This document shows, piece by piece, positions 8,041 through 16,113 of a stretch of DNA of 51,196 nucleotides. The notes under the pieces are model-generated. The model was not told where the DNA came from and made no database searches. It saw only the letters and a program-made list of their open reading frames with translations. The stretch is from contig DYIL01000021.1 of assembly GCA_020723665.1 (NCBI GenBank), positions 1-51,196 on the forward strand. The letters run 5' to 3'. The DNA is from Methyloversatilis universalis (GTDB lineage: Bacteria > Pseudomonadota > Gammaproteobacteria > Methylococcales > Methylococcaceae). Both the position numbers and the translations under genes were made by a program. The first letter of the stretch is position 1; each line of letters starts with the position of its first letter.

Positions 8041-9951
8041 ATGTACCGCAAATTGAAAACCCTAGTCGACCAGGGACTCGCCAAACAAGTTCCTGCTGTC
8101 GGTCTCGGTGCCTTCCGAATTGGTTTCTCGTTAGTAATACTTCAGGAAGTCATTTTTTTATTTTACTTTCGGCACCTTATTTTCGACCCCGTGCCTTTTT
8201 TCGATAGAGCCTCTCCCATATTGCATTTTTTTCTCCTCGTATGGGTGGCGGTCGCGGTGTGCCTAGTGCTGGGCTACCATACCCGAAGGGCGGCGGTAGC
8301 CAATTATGTCTTCTGGGTGGTTTTCGTCGTTTTTACGCCCATGTGGCAGGACTTCGACGGCGGATTCGATCAACTGATGACGGGCTCGAGCTTTCTCCTG
8401 ATTTTCCTGCCCACGGAGCGTGCGTTGTCATTGGACAATCTTCGCTCGAAACTGAGATACTCGACTTTGACGAGCCGGTATGAGCCGAATGACAAGGTTT
8501 CCGTTCTTGCCTATTATCTTCCGCTCGCCATTTCCTTAGGCTTGCTGTATCTCGACTCCGGTATTCATAAGCTTTCGGCCGAGTTTTGGCGCAACGGGAT
8601 GGGGCCTTGGCTTCCGCCGACCATGCCTTATTACATGTCGGCTATCGACATGACGCCCTTGCTGAACCTGAAGCTCGTGGAGATGTTTATCGGTTATACG
8701 ATAATCGTTTTCCAATTCGTGTTTTTGTTTTTGTTCTGGTTCCGCCCTTTCCGTATTCCGCTTTTATTTATCGGAGTGCTGTTCCACACCGGAATAATTC
8801 TTTCGCTCAATATCTATCCATTCGGCTTTGCGATGCTGGTTCATTATTTCTTGCTGGTCCCGTTCAGGTGGTGGCGGAAACTGACAAAAGCGCTCCGATT
8901 CGAGCAACCGAGACTGACCGTTTTCTACGATAGACAATGTCCATTGTGCAACCGGACTGCAATTATCATTCAGCATTTCGATATTCTAAAAGCTATAGAA
9001 GTTAAGGATTTGCAAACTTGCGCCAAGGAATATCGGGAACTCGAATCGATCGCGGAAAGCGAGCTTTTAAAGGATCTTTATGCCCTGGATGGCGAAGGGA
9101 GGCTGTATTCGGGTCTGGATACTTATATTCGGATCATGCTCGGCATGGGATATACCACACCTTTGGGCTGGTTAATGAAGTTGCCGGGCGTCTATCATTG
9201 GGGAAATCGGGTTTATCGGCGAATAGCGGACCGGCGGGAACGCATCGTTTGCGATGAAACCTGTGCCGTTCCGGCAGCGCCACTTTCTTGCGACGAACAT
9301 CCTTTTGCGGAATGGTACCGGCGGTATGCGGCGACGGCCGGGCAACAGACGCAGCGTATCGCGAAATTCCTGGTCCTGGTTCTGATGCTGCAGCTGAACA
9401 GCACGGTTCATTACGGACTCCTGTACCGCTGCGGTAATGGCTGCGACATCGGCGCGCCTGGGCGTGTGCTGGATCAGCTCTCCAATTCGGTCATCAACTT
9501 CTCCCACGCCTTTCTCGGAATCACACCTCACGCCCTTTACATGCACGATCATTTCGCGGGCTACAATCACATCTTAGCGATTACGTACAAGGACCGGGCC
9601 GGCCGGGAGCATTGGCTGCCATTCGTCAACGAGGAGGGGAGGATAATCGCGCCGAATTGGGGCCGGGTCCAGTCGATGTGGGCAAATGTCGCTGTGACGT
9701 CTCACATGCATCAAGAGCGCTTGAGCAAGTTCTTGAAAAAAGTTACGGCATTTTGGGGCACCGAATTAGGCTTGGATTTATCGAACGCCGAATTTTTGAT
9801 CAAGCTGAAACAAGTGAGCGTGCCCATGGACTGGGAAAAAGACTTGCGGCGTAAGAATATCGCTCAGCCTTGGCATGATATCGGGAAAGTCGTTTGGCAA
9901 CGTCGGAACTTTCGCGTCGAACTGCCGGATATCGATGTGGAAGCCCTGTGA
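8041..9951 (+). CDS. HTTM-domain membrane protein fused to a DCC (DUF393) thiol-redox domain
   Basis: A 636-residue protein with two recognisable parts. Residues 1 to about 290 are an HTTM domain (the membrane part shared with vitamin K-dependent gamma-carboxylases), with several hydrophobic segments, LGAFRIGFSLVILQE near the N-terminus and LLYLDSGIHKL in the middle. Residues about 293-400 form a DCC/DUF393 domain with FYDRQCPLCNR, the CxxC pair being Cys300 and Cys303. A Cys-containing stretch (CDETC) and a further membrane segment plus soluble tail follow (about 410-636). DCC proteins are thioredoxin-like and presumed to act in thiol-disulfide exchange. No substrate is evident. The gene is followed by exbB after 155 bp. 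Gamma-carboxylation by the HTTM part should not be assumed. Confidence 0.85.
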   Translation: MYRKLKTLVDQGLAKQVPAVGLGAFRIGFSLVILQEVIFLFYFRHLIFDPVPFFDRASPILHFFLLVWVAVAVCLVLGYHTRRAAVANYVFWVVFVVFTPMWQDFDGGFDQLMTGSSFLLIFLPTERALSLDNLRSKLRYSTLTSRYEPNDKVSVLAYYLPLAISLGLLYLDSGIHKLSAEFWRNGMGPWLPPTMPYYMSAIDMTPLLNLKLVEMFIGYTIIVFQFVFLFLFWFRPFRIPLLFIGVLFHTGIILSLNIYPFGFAMLVHYFLLVPFRWWRKLTKALRFEQPRLTVFYDRQCPLCNRTAIIIQHFDILKAIEVKDLQTCAKEYRELESIAESELLKDLYALDGEGRLYSGLDTYIRIMLGMGYTTPLGWLMKLPGVYHWGNRVYRRIADRRERIVCDETCAVPAAPLSCDEHPFAEWYRRYAATAGQQTQRIAKFLVLVLMLQLNSTVHYGLLYRCGNGCDIGAPGRVLDQLSNSVINFSHAFLGITPHALYMHDHFAGYNHILAITYKDRAGREHWLPFVNEEGRIIAPNWGRVQSMWANVAVTSHMHQERLSKFLKKVTAFWGTELGLDLSNAEFLIKLKQVSVPMDWEKDLRRKNIAQPWHDIGKVVWQRRNFRVELPDIDVEAL

Positions 9952-10106
9952 TGCCGTTAGCCGCCTTGAAACCATAGGCGTCGACGCGTCAGGCCGCTCG
10001 GATACGCCCAAGGGTGGGTGAGCATGCCCGCTTTCGTGTGCATGGGCTTCCGGGTTAGAGCGGATCGACTAGAATGGTTGGCTGACTGACGTGGGGATAA
10101 TTGTCT

Positions 10107-10724
10107 ATGTTTGAAATCATTAAAGCGGGCGGATGGGTCATGATTCCGATCATTGCCTGTTCGATATTGGCTTTGGCTATCATCGTGGAGCGCTTTTGGG
10201 CATTGCGTCCGACCCGTATCATTCCGGCGCAACTCGTACCGGAAGTATGGAATAAGTATCGGAAAAATCAGCTGGACAGCGCTTATATCCGGCGATTGCG
10301 GACCCATTCTCCGCTCGGCGCGGTCCTTGCCGCAGGGCTCATGAACTACTCTCACGGCCGCGAAGTGGTAAAGGAGAGTATCGAGCAGGCCGGGCGGCAG
10401 GTGATTCATGACTTGGAACGATATTTGAATACCCTTGGGACGATCGCATCCGTGTCGCCTTATCTGGGACTTCTGGGTAGCGTGCTGGGTATGATCAAGG
10501 TTTTCTCGACGTTTTCCATGGCGAGCGGGATCAGCAACCCTACCAAGCTCGCCGGGGGTATATCGGAAATCCTCATTGCGACGGCCGCCGGATTGGCGGT
10601 AGCGATTCCGAGCTTGATCTTTTACCGCTATTTTCAGGGGCGGGTGGTCGATTTCGCGGTTCGCATGGAGGAGGAGGCCGTGCGGCTGGTCGAGACGCTT
10701 TACAGCAGTCAGGAAGAGGAGTAG
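10107..10724 (+). CDS. exbB: ExbB/TolQ/MotA-family proton channel protein
   Basis: A 205-residue inner-membrane protein of the MotA/TolQ/ExbB family. Three membrane segments are visible: one near the N-terminus (WVMIPIIACSILALAII) and two in the C-terminal half, around SPYLGLLGSVLGMIKVF and IATAAGLAVAIPSLIFY, the conserved channel region. The ATG at 10107 follows a GGGG site at 10093-10096. With ExbD it forms a proton-driven stator. The neighbours exbD, lpxK, Trm112 and kdsB are the conserved gammaproteobacterial envelope cluster, so this pair probably serves envelope functions rather than a specific TonB uptake locus (no tonB here). Confidence 0.93.
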   Translation: MFEIIKAGGWVMIPIIACSILALAIIVERFWALRPTRIIPAQLVPEVWNKYRKNQLDSAYIRRLRTHSPLGAVLAAGLMNYSHGREVVKESIEQAGRQVIHDLERYLNTLGTIASVSPYLGLLGSVLGMIKVFSTFSMASGISNPTKLAGGISEILIATAAGLAVAIPSLIFYRYFQGRVVDFAVRMEEEAVRLVETLYSSQEEE

Positions 10725-10730
10725 TGAGCG

Positions 10731-11153
10731 ATGAATTTCCGGCCACGTCGTCGGGATTATCCCGAACTCAACCTGATTCCGATGATCGATGTGCTCATCG
10801 TGTTGCTGATTTTTCTGGTGTTGACCACGACGTTCAGCCGTGAAGCGGAATTGCAGATTCAGTTACCGGAAGCTACGGGTCAACCGGCGAGCGAGGAAAA
10901 GAGCGTTGACATTGTCATAGACACAGAGGGGCGTTATTTCGTCAACGAGCATCAGGTGGTCAACACCCAGATCGAAACTTTAAAGAAGGCGATTTTGGAA
11001 GCCGCCGGCGAGAAAAAGAACCCGCTGCTGGTGATTAATGCCGACCAGAGAGCCACTCATCAATCCGTCATAACCGTTTTGGACGCGGCCAGCCAACTCG
11101 GGTTTATCCATGTGACTTTCGCCGCCAAGAGCGAGGCAGCCGGGAATCCCTGA
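10731..11153 (+). CDS. exbD: ExbD/TolR-family biopolymer transport protein
   Basis: A 140-residue single-pass inner-membrane protein. The N-terminus is basic (RPRRRDYPELNLIP), followed by the membrane helix MIDVLIVLLIFLVLTT with the conserved protonatable Asp20, then a periplasmic domain. This is the normal ExbD/TolR plan. It begins 6 bp after exbB and ends 13 bp before lpxK, so the genes are almost certainly one operon. Confidence 0.94.
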   Translation: MNFRPRRRDYPELNLIPMIDVLIVLLIFLVLTTTFSREAELQIQLPEATGQPASEEKSVDIVIDTEGRYFVNEHQVVNTQIETLKKAILEAAGEKKNPLLVINADQRATHQSVITVLDAASQLGFIHVTFAAKSEAAGNP

Positions 11154-11166
11154 CCGGTTGAGTCGG

Positions 11167-12177
11167 ATGAAGCTGCAATTGACAGGGTGGTTGCTGCGGG
11201 AGTGGTATGAGAAGCCGCATCCGAATCCGTTTTTGGCATCGCTCGAACGGTTGTTCCGGCAGGTCGTCAAGGCTCGCCTTTGGACCTATCGGAATGGACT
11301 GAAACAGATCCGGCGCTTTCCGGTCCCGGTCGTTGTGGTCGGCAATTTGACCGTCGGTGGTACCGGCAAGACGCCTTTGGTGATTTGGCTCGCTCGATTT
11401 CTTAAGGAGAACGGATTCAAGCCTGGTATCGTCAGCCGCGGTTATGGCGTTTCGACGGGGCCTCGCCCGCTACGAGTCTCGAAGGAATCCGATGCTCACA
11501 CCGTGGGCGACGAACCTCTGCTCGTCGCGCGCCGAACCGGCTGCCCGGTGTTCGTTTTCGCAAAGCGTGTCGAGGCGGCGAGAGCCCTCCTGGAAAATGC
11601 GGACTGCGACATCATTCTGTCCGACGACGGATTGCAGCACTATGCCTTGGGACGCGATTTGGAAATTGCCGTGGTGGACGGTGCGAGGCGATTCGGCAAC
11701 GGCTGCTGCCTGCCTGCCGGGCCCTTGCGGGAGCCGGTCGAACGATTGAATTCAGTAGATCTGAGGGTTTATTCGGGGGAAGCTCCGCCAGGTGAATATG
11801 CCATGGTTCTAGAGGGCGATATGGCCGTGAATCTTCAGGACGAAAGCGTGAGAGTACCACTGAAGTCTTTTTCGGGAACGGTGTTTTGTGCGATTGCCGG
11901 CATCGGAAACCCGCAGCGGTTTTTCAAGCATCTTCTACGTTTTGGCTTGGAGTTCGAGAGCCGCGAATTTCCCGATCATTACCGATATCGGGCCGACGAC
12001 TTCGAGTTTGTCGGCGGTCGCGCGGTTTTGATGACAGAGAAGGACGCCGTGAAATGCCGCGCTCTTGCTACTTCGAACTTCTGGTATGTTCCAGTCGAAG
12101 CCAGGCTGCCGATGGAATTCGGCGCAACTTTATTAACTTTATTGAAGGCGAAACGCAATGGACCGAAAACTACTTGA
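11167..12177 (+). CDS. lpxK: Tetraacyldisaccharide 4'-kinase LpxK
   Basis: A 336-residue enzyme that phosphorylates the 4' position of the lipid A precursor disaccharide at the inner membrane. Diagnostic features are the Walker A in [13 protein letters not shown] (G64-GTGKT69), SRGYG, VGDEPLL, and SDDGLQHY with the Walker B acidic residues. The ATG at 11167 is preferred over a TTG at 11158. The 3' end overlaps the next gene by 20 bp. With kdsB downstream it ties the operon to LPS synthesis. Confidence 0.95.
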   Translation: MKLQLTGWLLREWYEKPHPNPFLASLERLFRQVVKARLWTYRNGLKQIRRFPVPVVVVGNLTVGGTGKTPLVIWLARFLKENGFKPGIVSRGYGVSTGPRPLRVSKESDAHTVGDEPLLVARRTGCPVFVFAKRVEAARALLENADCDIILSDDGLQHYALGRDLEIAVVDGARRFGNGCCLPAGPLREPVERLNSVDLRVYSGEAPPGEYAMVLEGDMAVNLQDESVRVPLKSFSGTVFCAIAGIGNPQRFFKHLLRFGLEFESREFPDHYRYRADDFEFVGGRAVLMTEKDAVKCRALATSNFWYVPVEARLPMEFGATLLTLLKAKRNGPKTT

Positions 12178-12346
12178 GATCTTAGTCTGCCCCGTCTGCA
12201 AAGGCGAACTTCGTTTTAAGAAGGAACAGCAGGAGTTGATCTGCAAAGCGGACCGACTCGCTTATCCGATACGTGATGACATCCCGGTGATGTTGGAAGA
12301 CGAGGCCCGGAAAATCAGCCTAGAAGAATACGACGCACTGTCGTAA
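12158..12346 (+). CDS. Trm112-family small zinc-ribbon-like protein (YcaR)
   Basis: A 62-residue protein of the Trm112/YcaR family: [20 protein letters not shown], then [16 protein letters not shown]. Only the first CxxC pair and a later single Cys are present, as is common in bacterial members. It overlaps the lpxK 3' end by 20 bp and precedes kdsB by 10 bp, its normal position in gammaproteobacteria. Eukaryotic Trm112 activates methyltransferases; the bacterial role is not settled. Confidence 0.92.
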   Translation: MDRKLLEILVCPVCKGELRFKKEQQELICKADRLAYPIRDDIPVMLEDEARKISLEEYDALS

Positions 12347-12356
12347 CGGCGAAAGC

Positions 12357-13118
12357 ATGGCATCGTTCAACATCGTCATTCCCGCGCGCTATGGTTCGAG
12401 TCGGCTGCCCGGAAAGCCTCTGCTCGAATTGGCCGGGCGGCCGATGATCGTTCATGTCTGCGAACGCGCGTTAGAAGCGGGGGGCAAAGTCATCGTGGCC
12501 ACCGACGACGAACGGATCTGTGATGCGGTAAGTCATCTGCCGGTCCGCGCACTCATGACTCGGAAGGATCATGCCAGTGGCAGCGAACGGATCGCCGAGG
12601 TAGTGGATCAGTTGCATTGGTCGGATAACGAAATCATCGTCAATCTGCAGGGCGATGAGCCTCTCATGCGGCCGAGTTTGGTAAGACGAGTCGCTGCCGC
12701 TCTAATCGACCAGAGCGTCGCACCGGTTGCTACCCTCGCCGCTCCCATCAAAAGCCGCGCCGAAGTTTTCGATCCGAACGCCGTCAAGACTGTGCTCGAT
12801 CGAAACGGTTATGCGCTTTATTTCAGCCGGGCTCCCATTCCTTGGCATCGGCACGATTTCGCCGCCGCAGGCACGCTTTTGCCCGAAAGTTTTTCGTATC
12901 TCCGGCATATCGGCATCTACGCATATTCGGCCGGTTTTCTGCGGCGCTACGTGGGTTGGCTTCCAACCCAACTGGAAACCGTGGAAGCTCTGGAGCAATT
13001 GCGTATCTTATGGTATGGGGAACGTATTCTGGTCTTGCCGGTCGACGATGCCCCTGAGGCGGGTGTCGATACCGAGGATGATTTACGCCGCGTCAGTCAG
13101 ATCTTATCCGTGCAGTAA
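12357..13118 (+). CDS. kdsB: 3-deoxy-manno-octulosonate cytidylyltransferase (CMP-Kdo synthetase)
   Basis: A 253-residue nucleotidyltransferase that activates Kdo with CTP for LPS inner core synthesis. The N-terminus has the family signature [15 protein letters not shown], followed by [21 protein letters not shown] and the late TVEALEQLR and DTEDDL motifs. The length is normal. It is the last gene of the exbB-exbD-lpxK-Trm112-kdsB operon; hairpin-rich repeat copy B follows 40 bp after the stop and may terminate transcription. Confidence 0.96.
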   Translation: MASFNIVIPARYGSSRLPGKPLLELAGRPMIVHVCERALEAGGKVIVATDDERICDAVSHLPVRALMTRKDHASGSERIAEVVDQLHWSDNEIIVNLQGDEPLMRPSLVRRVAAALIDQSVAPVATLAAPIKSRAEVFDPNAVKTVLDRNGYALYFSRAPIPWHRHDFAAAGTLLPESFSYLRHIGIYAYSAGFLRRYVGWLPTQLETVEALEQLRILWYGERILVLPVDDAPEAGVDTEDDLRRVSQILSVQ

Positions 13119-13685
13119 ATGGAGCCAAGCGGCGACCGAGCGAGCGTTCCGAAGTTTTGAGCACCTCGAAGTTTTTCGAGGTGCTCGTACGGCAGGGATG
13201 CCCCGTCGTTTTCAGCCACGCAAGCGGTTGAAAACGTGCGCCAAGCCCAAATCGCGTTTGGGCGTGGCGAAGAGAAAAACCGCCGGGAAGGCGGTTTTTC
13301 GAGGTCCCCGTTTGTCGGCACCACCGGATAGAGCGAGATTCGGGATTTTCTCCCGATGCGAAGCTTTGATGCGTCTGTATACTCACGGCCTGGTTGTCCG
13401 ACATTACTCGGGACGGCACCGACCTGATCGACAAAGTCGACGTGTTTCACCGTTTTTCGGTTCCAAGATTTCGGCGACGGTCTCGATCGATCCGTGGGCG
13501 GGGTGTCGCGTGGATCGTTTCTTGTTGTGCCCCGAAGCACGCGCGGTTCGTGGGCGCGAACGGGGCGAAAGAGCCGTATATATTCCATTTGATGATGCGC
13601 CCCCTTATACTAAGCCAGGAGCGGCCATCCAGCCCGAGCTGGCCTAGGTCTTCATCCGTTTCTTAAGATATTTTAGGAGAATGTT
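13119..13685. other. Intergenic region with repeat copy B
   Basis: A 567-bp gap. The first part is filled by the composite hairpin repeat (13159-13306). I see no supported gene in the remainder; frames at 13394-13666 are Arg/Ser-rich and lack a ribosome-binding site. The final 15 bp contain the AGGAGA site for the repeat protein gene. Confidence 0.55.
13159..13306 (-). repeat. Hairpin-rich dispersed repeat, copy B (complete)
   Basis: A 148-bp composite of inverted repeats: a perfect 12-bp stem GAGCACCTCGAA / TTCGAGGTGCTC with a 4-nt loop (13159-13186); a GGGATGCCCC segment; a GTTTTCA...TGAAAAC module; a GCCAAGCCCAAA / TTTGGGCGTGGC module (13240-13268); and AAAACCGCC / GGCGGTTTTT, which resembles a rho-independent terminator. 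It is inverted relative to copies A and C and lies just downstream of kdsB. Confidence 0.85.
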
Positions 13686-14270
13686 GTGAAAAAACATGAT
13701 TTGACGAAAGCTGTACTCACGGCGCTGCTGTTAGCCAGTCCGTTGGCAAAGGCGGAATCCGAATATCCGGCGGCAGACTTTGAGCCGGTAGTGATTACGC
13801 AGGACGCTGACTTGATTGCCGAGCACGCGAAAGCCGCAAAAGAACGGGCAGCGACGATACAAGCCATGCAGGCGAAACAGGAAGCGACCGGTTCAACGTC
13901 CGCTGCCGCGGCATCAGGTGATCAGCCCAGCTCTACTTCTGCCGGAGCCAAAGCGGAAAATCCCTTGGCTGAAAATTATCCGCTCGGTTTGATCGTTTTG
14001 GGATTGGTTGGTTTTATTTTCTGGAGCAATCGCCAAACCGGTTCCAAGCCCCAGCCTGTTCAGCAGACGGTTGCACCCGTTTCGCAAGGCGCAGCAGGGG
14101 AAACCGGCGTTGCAAGATACCTGAAAAATATGTCGGAACCCGCTAAAACCGCGGCAGCCGAAACCGGCGTGGCTCGGTATCTGAAAAATTTGTCCGGAAC
14201 AGCCAAGTCGTCGGCACCGTTGACCGGCGTGGCGAAGTACCTGAAAAATCTCGAAGGGACCGCAAGATAA
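13686..14270 (+). CDS. Single-pass membrane protein with three 20-residue TGVA(R/K)YLKN repeats, function unknown
   Basis: A 194-residue protein of no family I recognise. It starts with GTG at 13686, 5 nt after an AGGAGA site; an ATG at 13681 would stop after two codons. Parts in order: a signal peptide ending near LAKA (about residue 23); an Ala/Glu/Lys-rich segment (24-95); one membrane helix (about 98-114, YPLGLIVLGLVGFIFW); a linker with positive charges right after the helix; then three repeats of TGVARYLKN starting at Thr140, Thr160 and Thr180, exactly 20 residues apart. If the signal peptide is cleaved, the repeats face the cytoplasm, which the positive charges after the helix also favour. 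It lies 347 bp upstream of hps on the same strand. A scaffold or anchor for the neighbouring sugar-phosphate enzymes is one possible role, purely inferred. Confidence 0.75.
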   Translation: MKKHDLTKAVLTALLLASPLAKAESEYPAADFEPVVITQDADLIAEHAKAAKERAATIQAMQAKQEATGSTSAAAASGDQPSSTSAGAKAENPLAENYPLGLIVLGLVGFIFWSNRQTGSKPQPVQQTVAPVSQGAAGETGVARYLKNMSEPAKTAAAETGVARYLKNLSGTAKSSAPLTGVAKYLKNLEGTAR

Positions 14271-14504
14271 AGGCTGCGTTCGCCGAATGTGATAGGTTCC
14301 TCCAAAACTGAGCTTAGGCGTGCATGACAAGCAGAAGCTGTTAAAGTCGCCTCTTAATGTACTGGGTCGAATGATCCGGTATTTCTAGAGTTATCACCGC
14401 TGTTCGCTTATTACCTTATGTCTAACGGTGAAACGGCCTTAGCACTTTCGTACTGCTGCGCCAGCGATGATGAATAATATATTTAGGAGAGCGACAGAGG
14501 ATCG

Positions 14505-14532
14505 TTGACACCTATCCCGGTTCTACTTTAGA
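14505..14532 (+). promoter_or_regulatory. Candidate sigma70-type promoter for hps-hxlB
   Basis: A perfect TTGACA lies at 14505-14510. A weak -10 candidate TTTAGA follows at 14527-14532 after 16 nt. The -35 box is convincing, the -10 box is not, so additional activator control is possible. Distance to the hps start is about 85 bp. Confidence 0.4.
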
Positions 14533-14542
14533 GTTAACAAAT

Positions 14543-14565
14543 AATGCATTTAAAGAATGCATTTA
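14543..14565. repeat. Two 10-bp direct repeats AATGCATTTA upstream of hps
   Basis: AATGCATTTA occurs at 14543-14552 and again at 14556-14565, 13 bp apart; each contains the palindrome ATGCAT. They lie just downstream of the candidate promoter and 53 bp before the hps start, a position suited to an operator. No binding protein can be named. Confidence 0.5.
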
Positions 14566-14617
14566 TGAGTTTTAGTTAATAGGTATCTAATCAACTATAA
14601 CAATTGGAGCACCCATC

Positions 14618-15259
14618 ATGGCAAGACCGTTAATACAATTGGCATTGGATTCTCTGGACGTCAATCAGACTTTAAAACTCGCGACGCTCGCCGCTCCTTA
14701 CGTTGACATTTTTGAAATCGGAACGCCGTGCATCAAACATAACGGGATCGGTTTGGTTAGAGAGCTGAGGAAAAAATTCCCCAATAAGTTGATTTTGGTT
14801 GATCTCAAAACCATGGACGCCGGCGAGTACGAGGCGACGCCGTTCTATGCCGCTGGCGCTGATATTTGCACGGTTCTCGGTGTCTCCGGTTCGGCGACCA
14901 TTGCTGGTGTAATCAAGGCGGCCAACGCCCACAATGCCGAAGTTCAAGTCGATCTCATCAACGTGCCGGATAAAGTGGCGTGCGCAAGAGAGTCGGCTAA
15001 ACTGGGCGCCCATATCATCGGGGTCCACACTGGGTTGGACGCGCAGGCTGCAGGTCAAACCCCGTTTGCCGATTTGCAGGCTGTAGCTCGGCTGAATCTC
15101 CCGGTCAGAATATCCGTTGCCGGTGGGATTAAACAATCGACCGTTCAGCAAGTCGCACGCGCGGGCGCAAACATCGTTGTTGTCGGCGCAGCGATCTATG
15201 GCGCTCCTTCGCCCGCCGATGCCGCACGCGAGATCTGCGAACTTGCGAGCGCTGCGTAG
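14618..15259 (+). CDS. hps: 3-hexulose-6-phosphate synthase
   Basis: A 213-residue enzyme of the OMP-decarboxylase superfamily that condenses formaldehyde with ribulose 5-phosphate to give 3-hexulose 6-phosphate, the entry step of the RuMP cycle. Recognisable features: LALDSLD near the N-terminus, E33-IGTP, the metal and catalytic motif VDLKTMD (Asp62, Lys64, Asp67), VDLINV, GVHTGLD, and the phosphate-binding SVAGGI and VVVGAAIYG segments. The length is that of a single-domain Hps, not an Hps-Phi fusion. hxlB follows 9 bp later, so the two are an operon. Confidence 0.97.
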   Translation: MARPLIQLALDSLDVNQTLKLATLAAPYVDIFEIGTPCIKHNGIGLVRELRKKFPNKLILVDLKTMDAGEYEATPFYAAGADICTVLGVSGSATIAGVIKAANAHNAEVQVDLINVPDKVACARESAKLGAHIIGVHTGLDAQAAGQTPFADLQAVARLNLPVRISVAGGIKQSTVQQVARAGANIVVVGAAIYGAPSPADAAREICELASAA

Positions 15260-15268
15260 GGGCGTAAG

Positions 15269-15802
15269 ATGCATCAAAAAACAATCATAGAAAAGATTTC
15301 AGGCGTCTTAGAGGCTACGGATCCGACCTATGATGACAAACTGACCCGGATGCTTGACGAAGCGTCGCGTGTTTTTGTGGCTGGCGCCGGTCGCTCCGGC
15401 TTGGTCGCGAGGTTCTTCGCGATGCGACTGATGCATGGCGGGTATGATGCATATGTTGTTGGTGAGATTGTCACCCCAAGTATTCGAAAGGGTGATTTAT
15501 TCATCGTAATCTCGGGTTCCGGAGAGACGGAGACGATGATTGCGTTCACCAAGCGCGCCAAGGAACAGGGCGCCAAGGTCGTATTGTTGTCCACGAAGAG
15601 CAGTTCGACGATAGGCGATATGGCAGATTTCGTCTGCCAGATTGGTACCGCGGAACAGTATGGCAAAGTGGTCGGCATGCCTATGGGCACGACGTTTGAG
15701 TTGTCGACGTTGATCTTTTTGGAAGCTACGATTGCCCATATCATTCACGAGAAAGGAATTCCCGAAGAAGAAATGAGGACAAGGCACGCTAACTTGGAGT
15801 AG
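15269..15802 (+). CDS. hxlB: 6-phospho-3-hexuloisomerase
   Basis: A 177-residue SIS-domain isomerase converting 3-hexulose 6-phosphate to fructose 6-phosphate, the second RuMP step. The SIS signatures are AGAGRSG (about residues 38-44) and ISGSGETETM (81-90). It begins 9 bp after hps, and a long palindrome lies just after its stop. Together the pair allows formaldehyde assimilation and detoxification. Confidence 0.97.
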   Translation: MHQKTIIEKISGVLEATDPTYDDKLTRMLDEASRVFVAGAGRSGLVARFFAMRLMHGGYDAYVVGEIVTPSIRKGDLFIVISGSGETETMIAFTKRAKEQGAKVVLLSTKSSSTIGDMADFVCQIGTAEQYGKVVGMPMGTTFELSTLIFLEATIAHIIHEKGIPEEEMRTRHANLE

Positions 15803-15815
15803 TATTTGGAGGGAA

Positions 15816-15845
15816 CCAGGGACGATATGTACATATCGTCCCTGG
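15816..15845. terminator. Perfect 30-bp palindrome after hxlB
   Basis: CCAGGGACGATATGT is followed directly by its exact reverse complement. As RNA this gives a 13-bp stem with a 4-nt loop. It starts 14 bp after the hxlB stop. There is no T-run, so it is not a textbook rho-independent terminator; it could act as an mRNA 3' stabiliser, a factor-assisted terminator, or a protein-binding palindrome. Confidence 0.6.
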
Positions 15846-16113
15846 TCGCGGGTTTGGAATTGTAATCAATTACGGGCTGACAGCCGGTAGGGCATCCGAA
15901 CCATATCGGTGTCTCAAGCCGATTCGACACCACGTTGGTTTTGTTCAGTTTTGTGGCCGGTCTAGAGCTCAAGAAGGGCTCGCCGGCCGTTTCCCGTTGG
16001 TCGATTCCGTTTATCTCCCGAAACGGCAGTCGCCTCTTAGTCTTGAATATTCTGTTCCAAGGTACCACCCCGTCGGTACTGTTGAACCTGAATCCGCAGG
16101 GTGATCGACGGGT
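15846..16113. other. Intergenic region between hxlB and the convergent small gene
   Basis: The gap lies between two convergent genes. I see no gene here; short frames on both strands have no start context. A GGTACCACCCCGTCGGTAC near-palindrome at about 16061-16079 is the only structure noted. Confidence 0.45.

Larger units (their letters stand above)
14271..14617. other. Intergenic region upstream of hps
   Basis: No gene is visible in these 347 bp. The second half is AT-rich and carries a candidate promoter and a pair of 10-bp direct repeats just upstream of hps. The first half has no feature I can support. Confidence 0.55.

Noticed and set aside
8041-9951. Vitamin K-dependent gamma-glutamyl carboxylase
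   Set aside because: Only the HTTM membrane domain is shared; I could not identify the catalytic features needed to claim carboxylase activity.
12727-13647. 306-codon plus-strand frame overlapping kdsB
   Set aside because: It overlaps kdsB in another frame and then crosses the hairpin repeat; the composition is Arg/Ser/Pro-rich.
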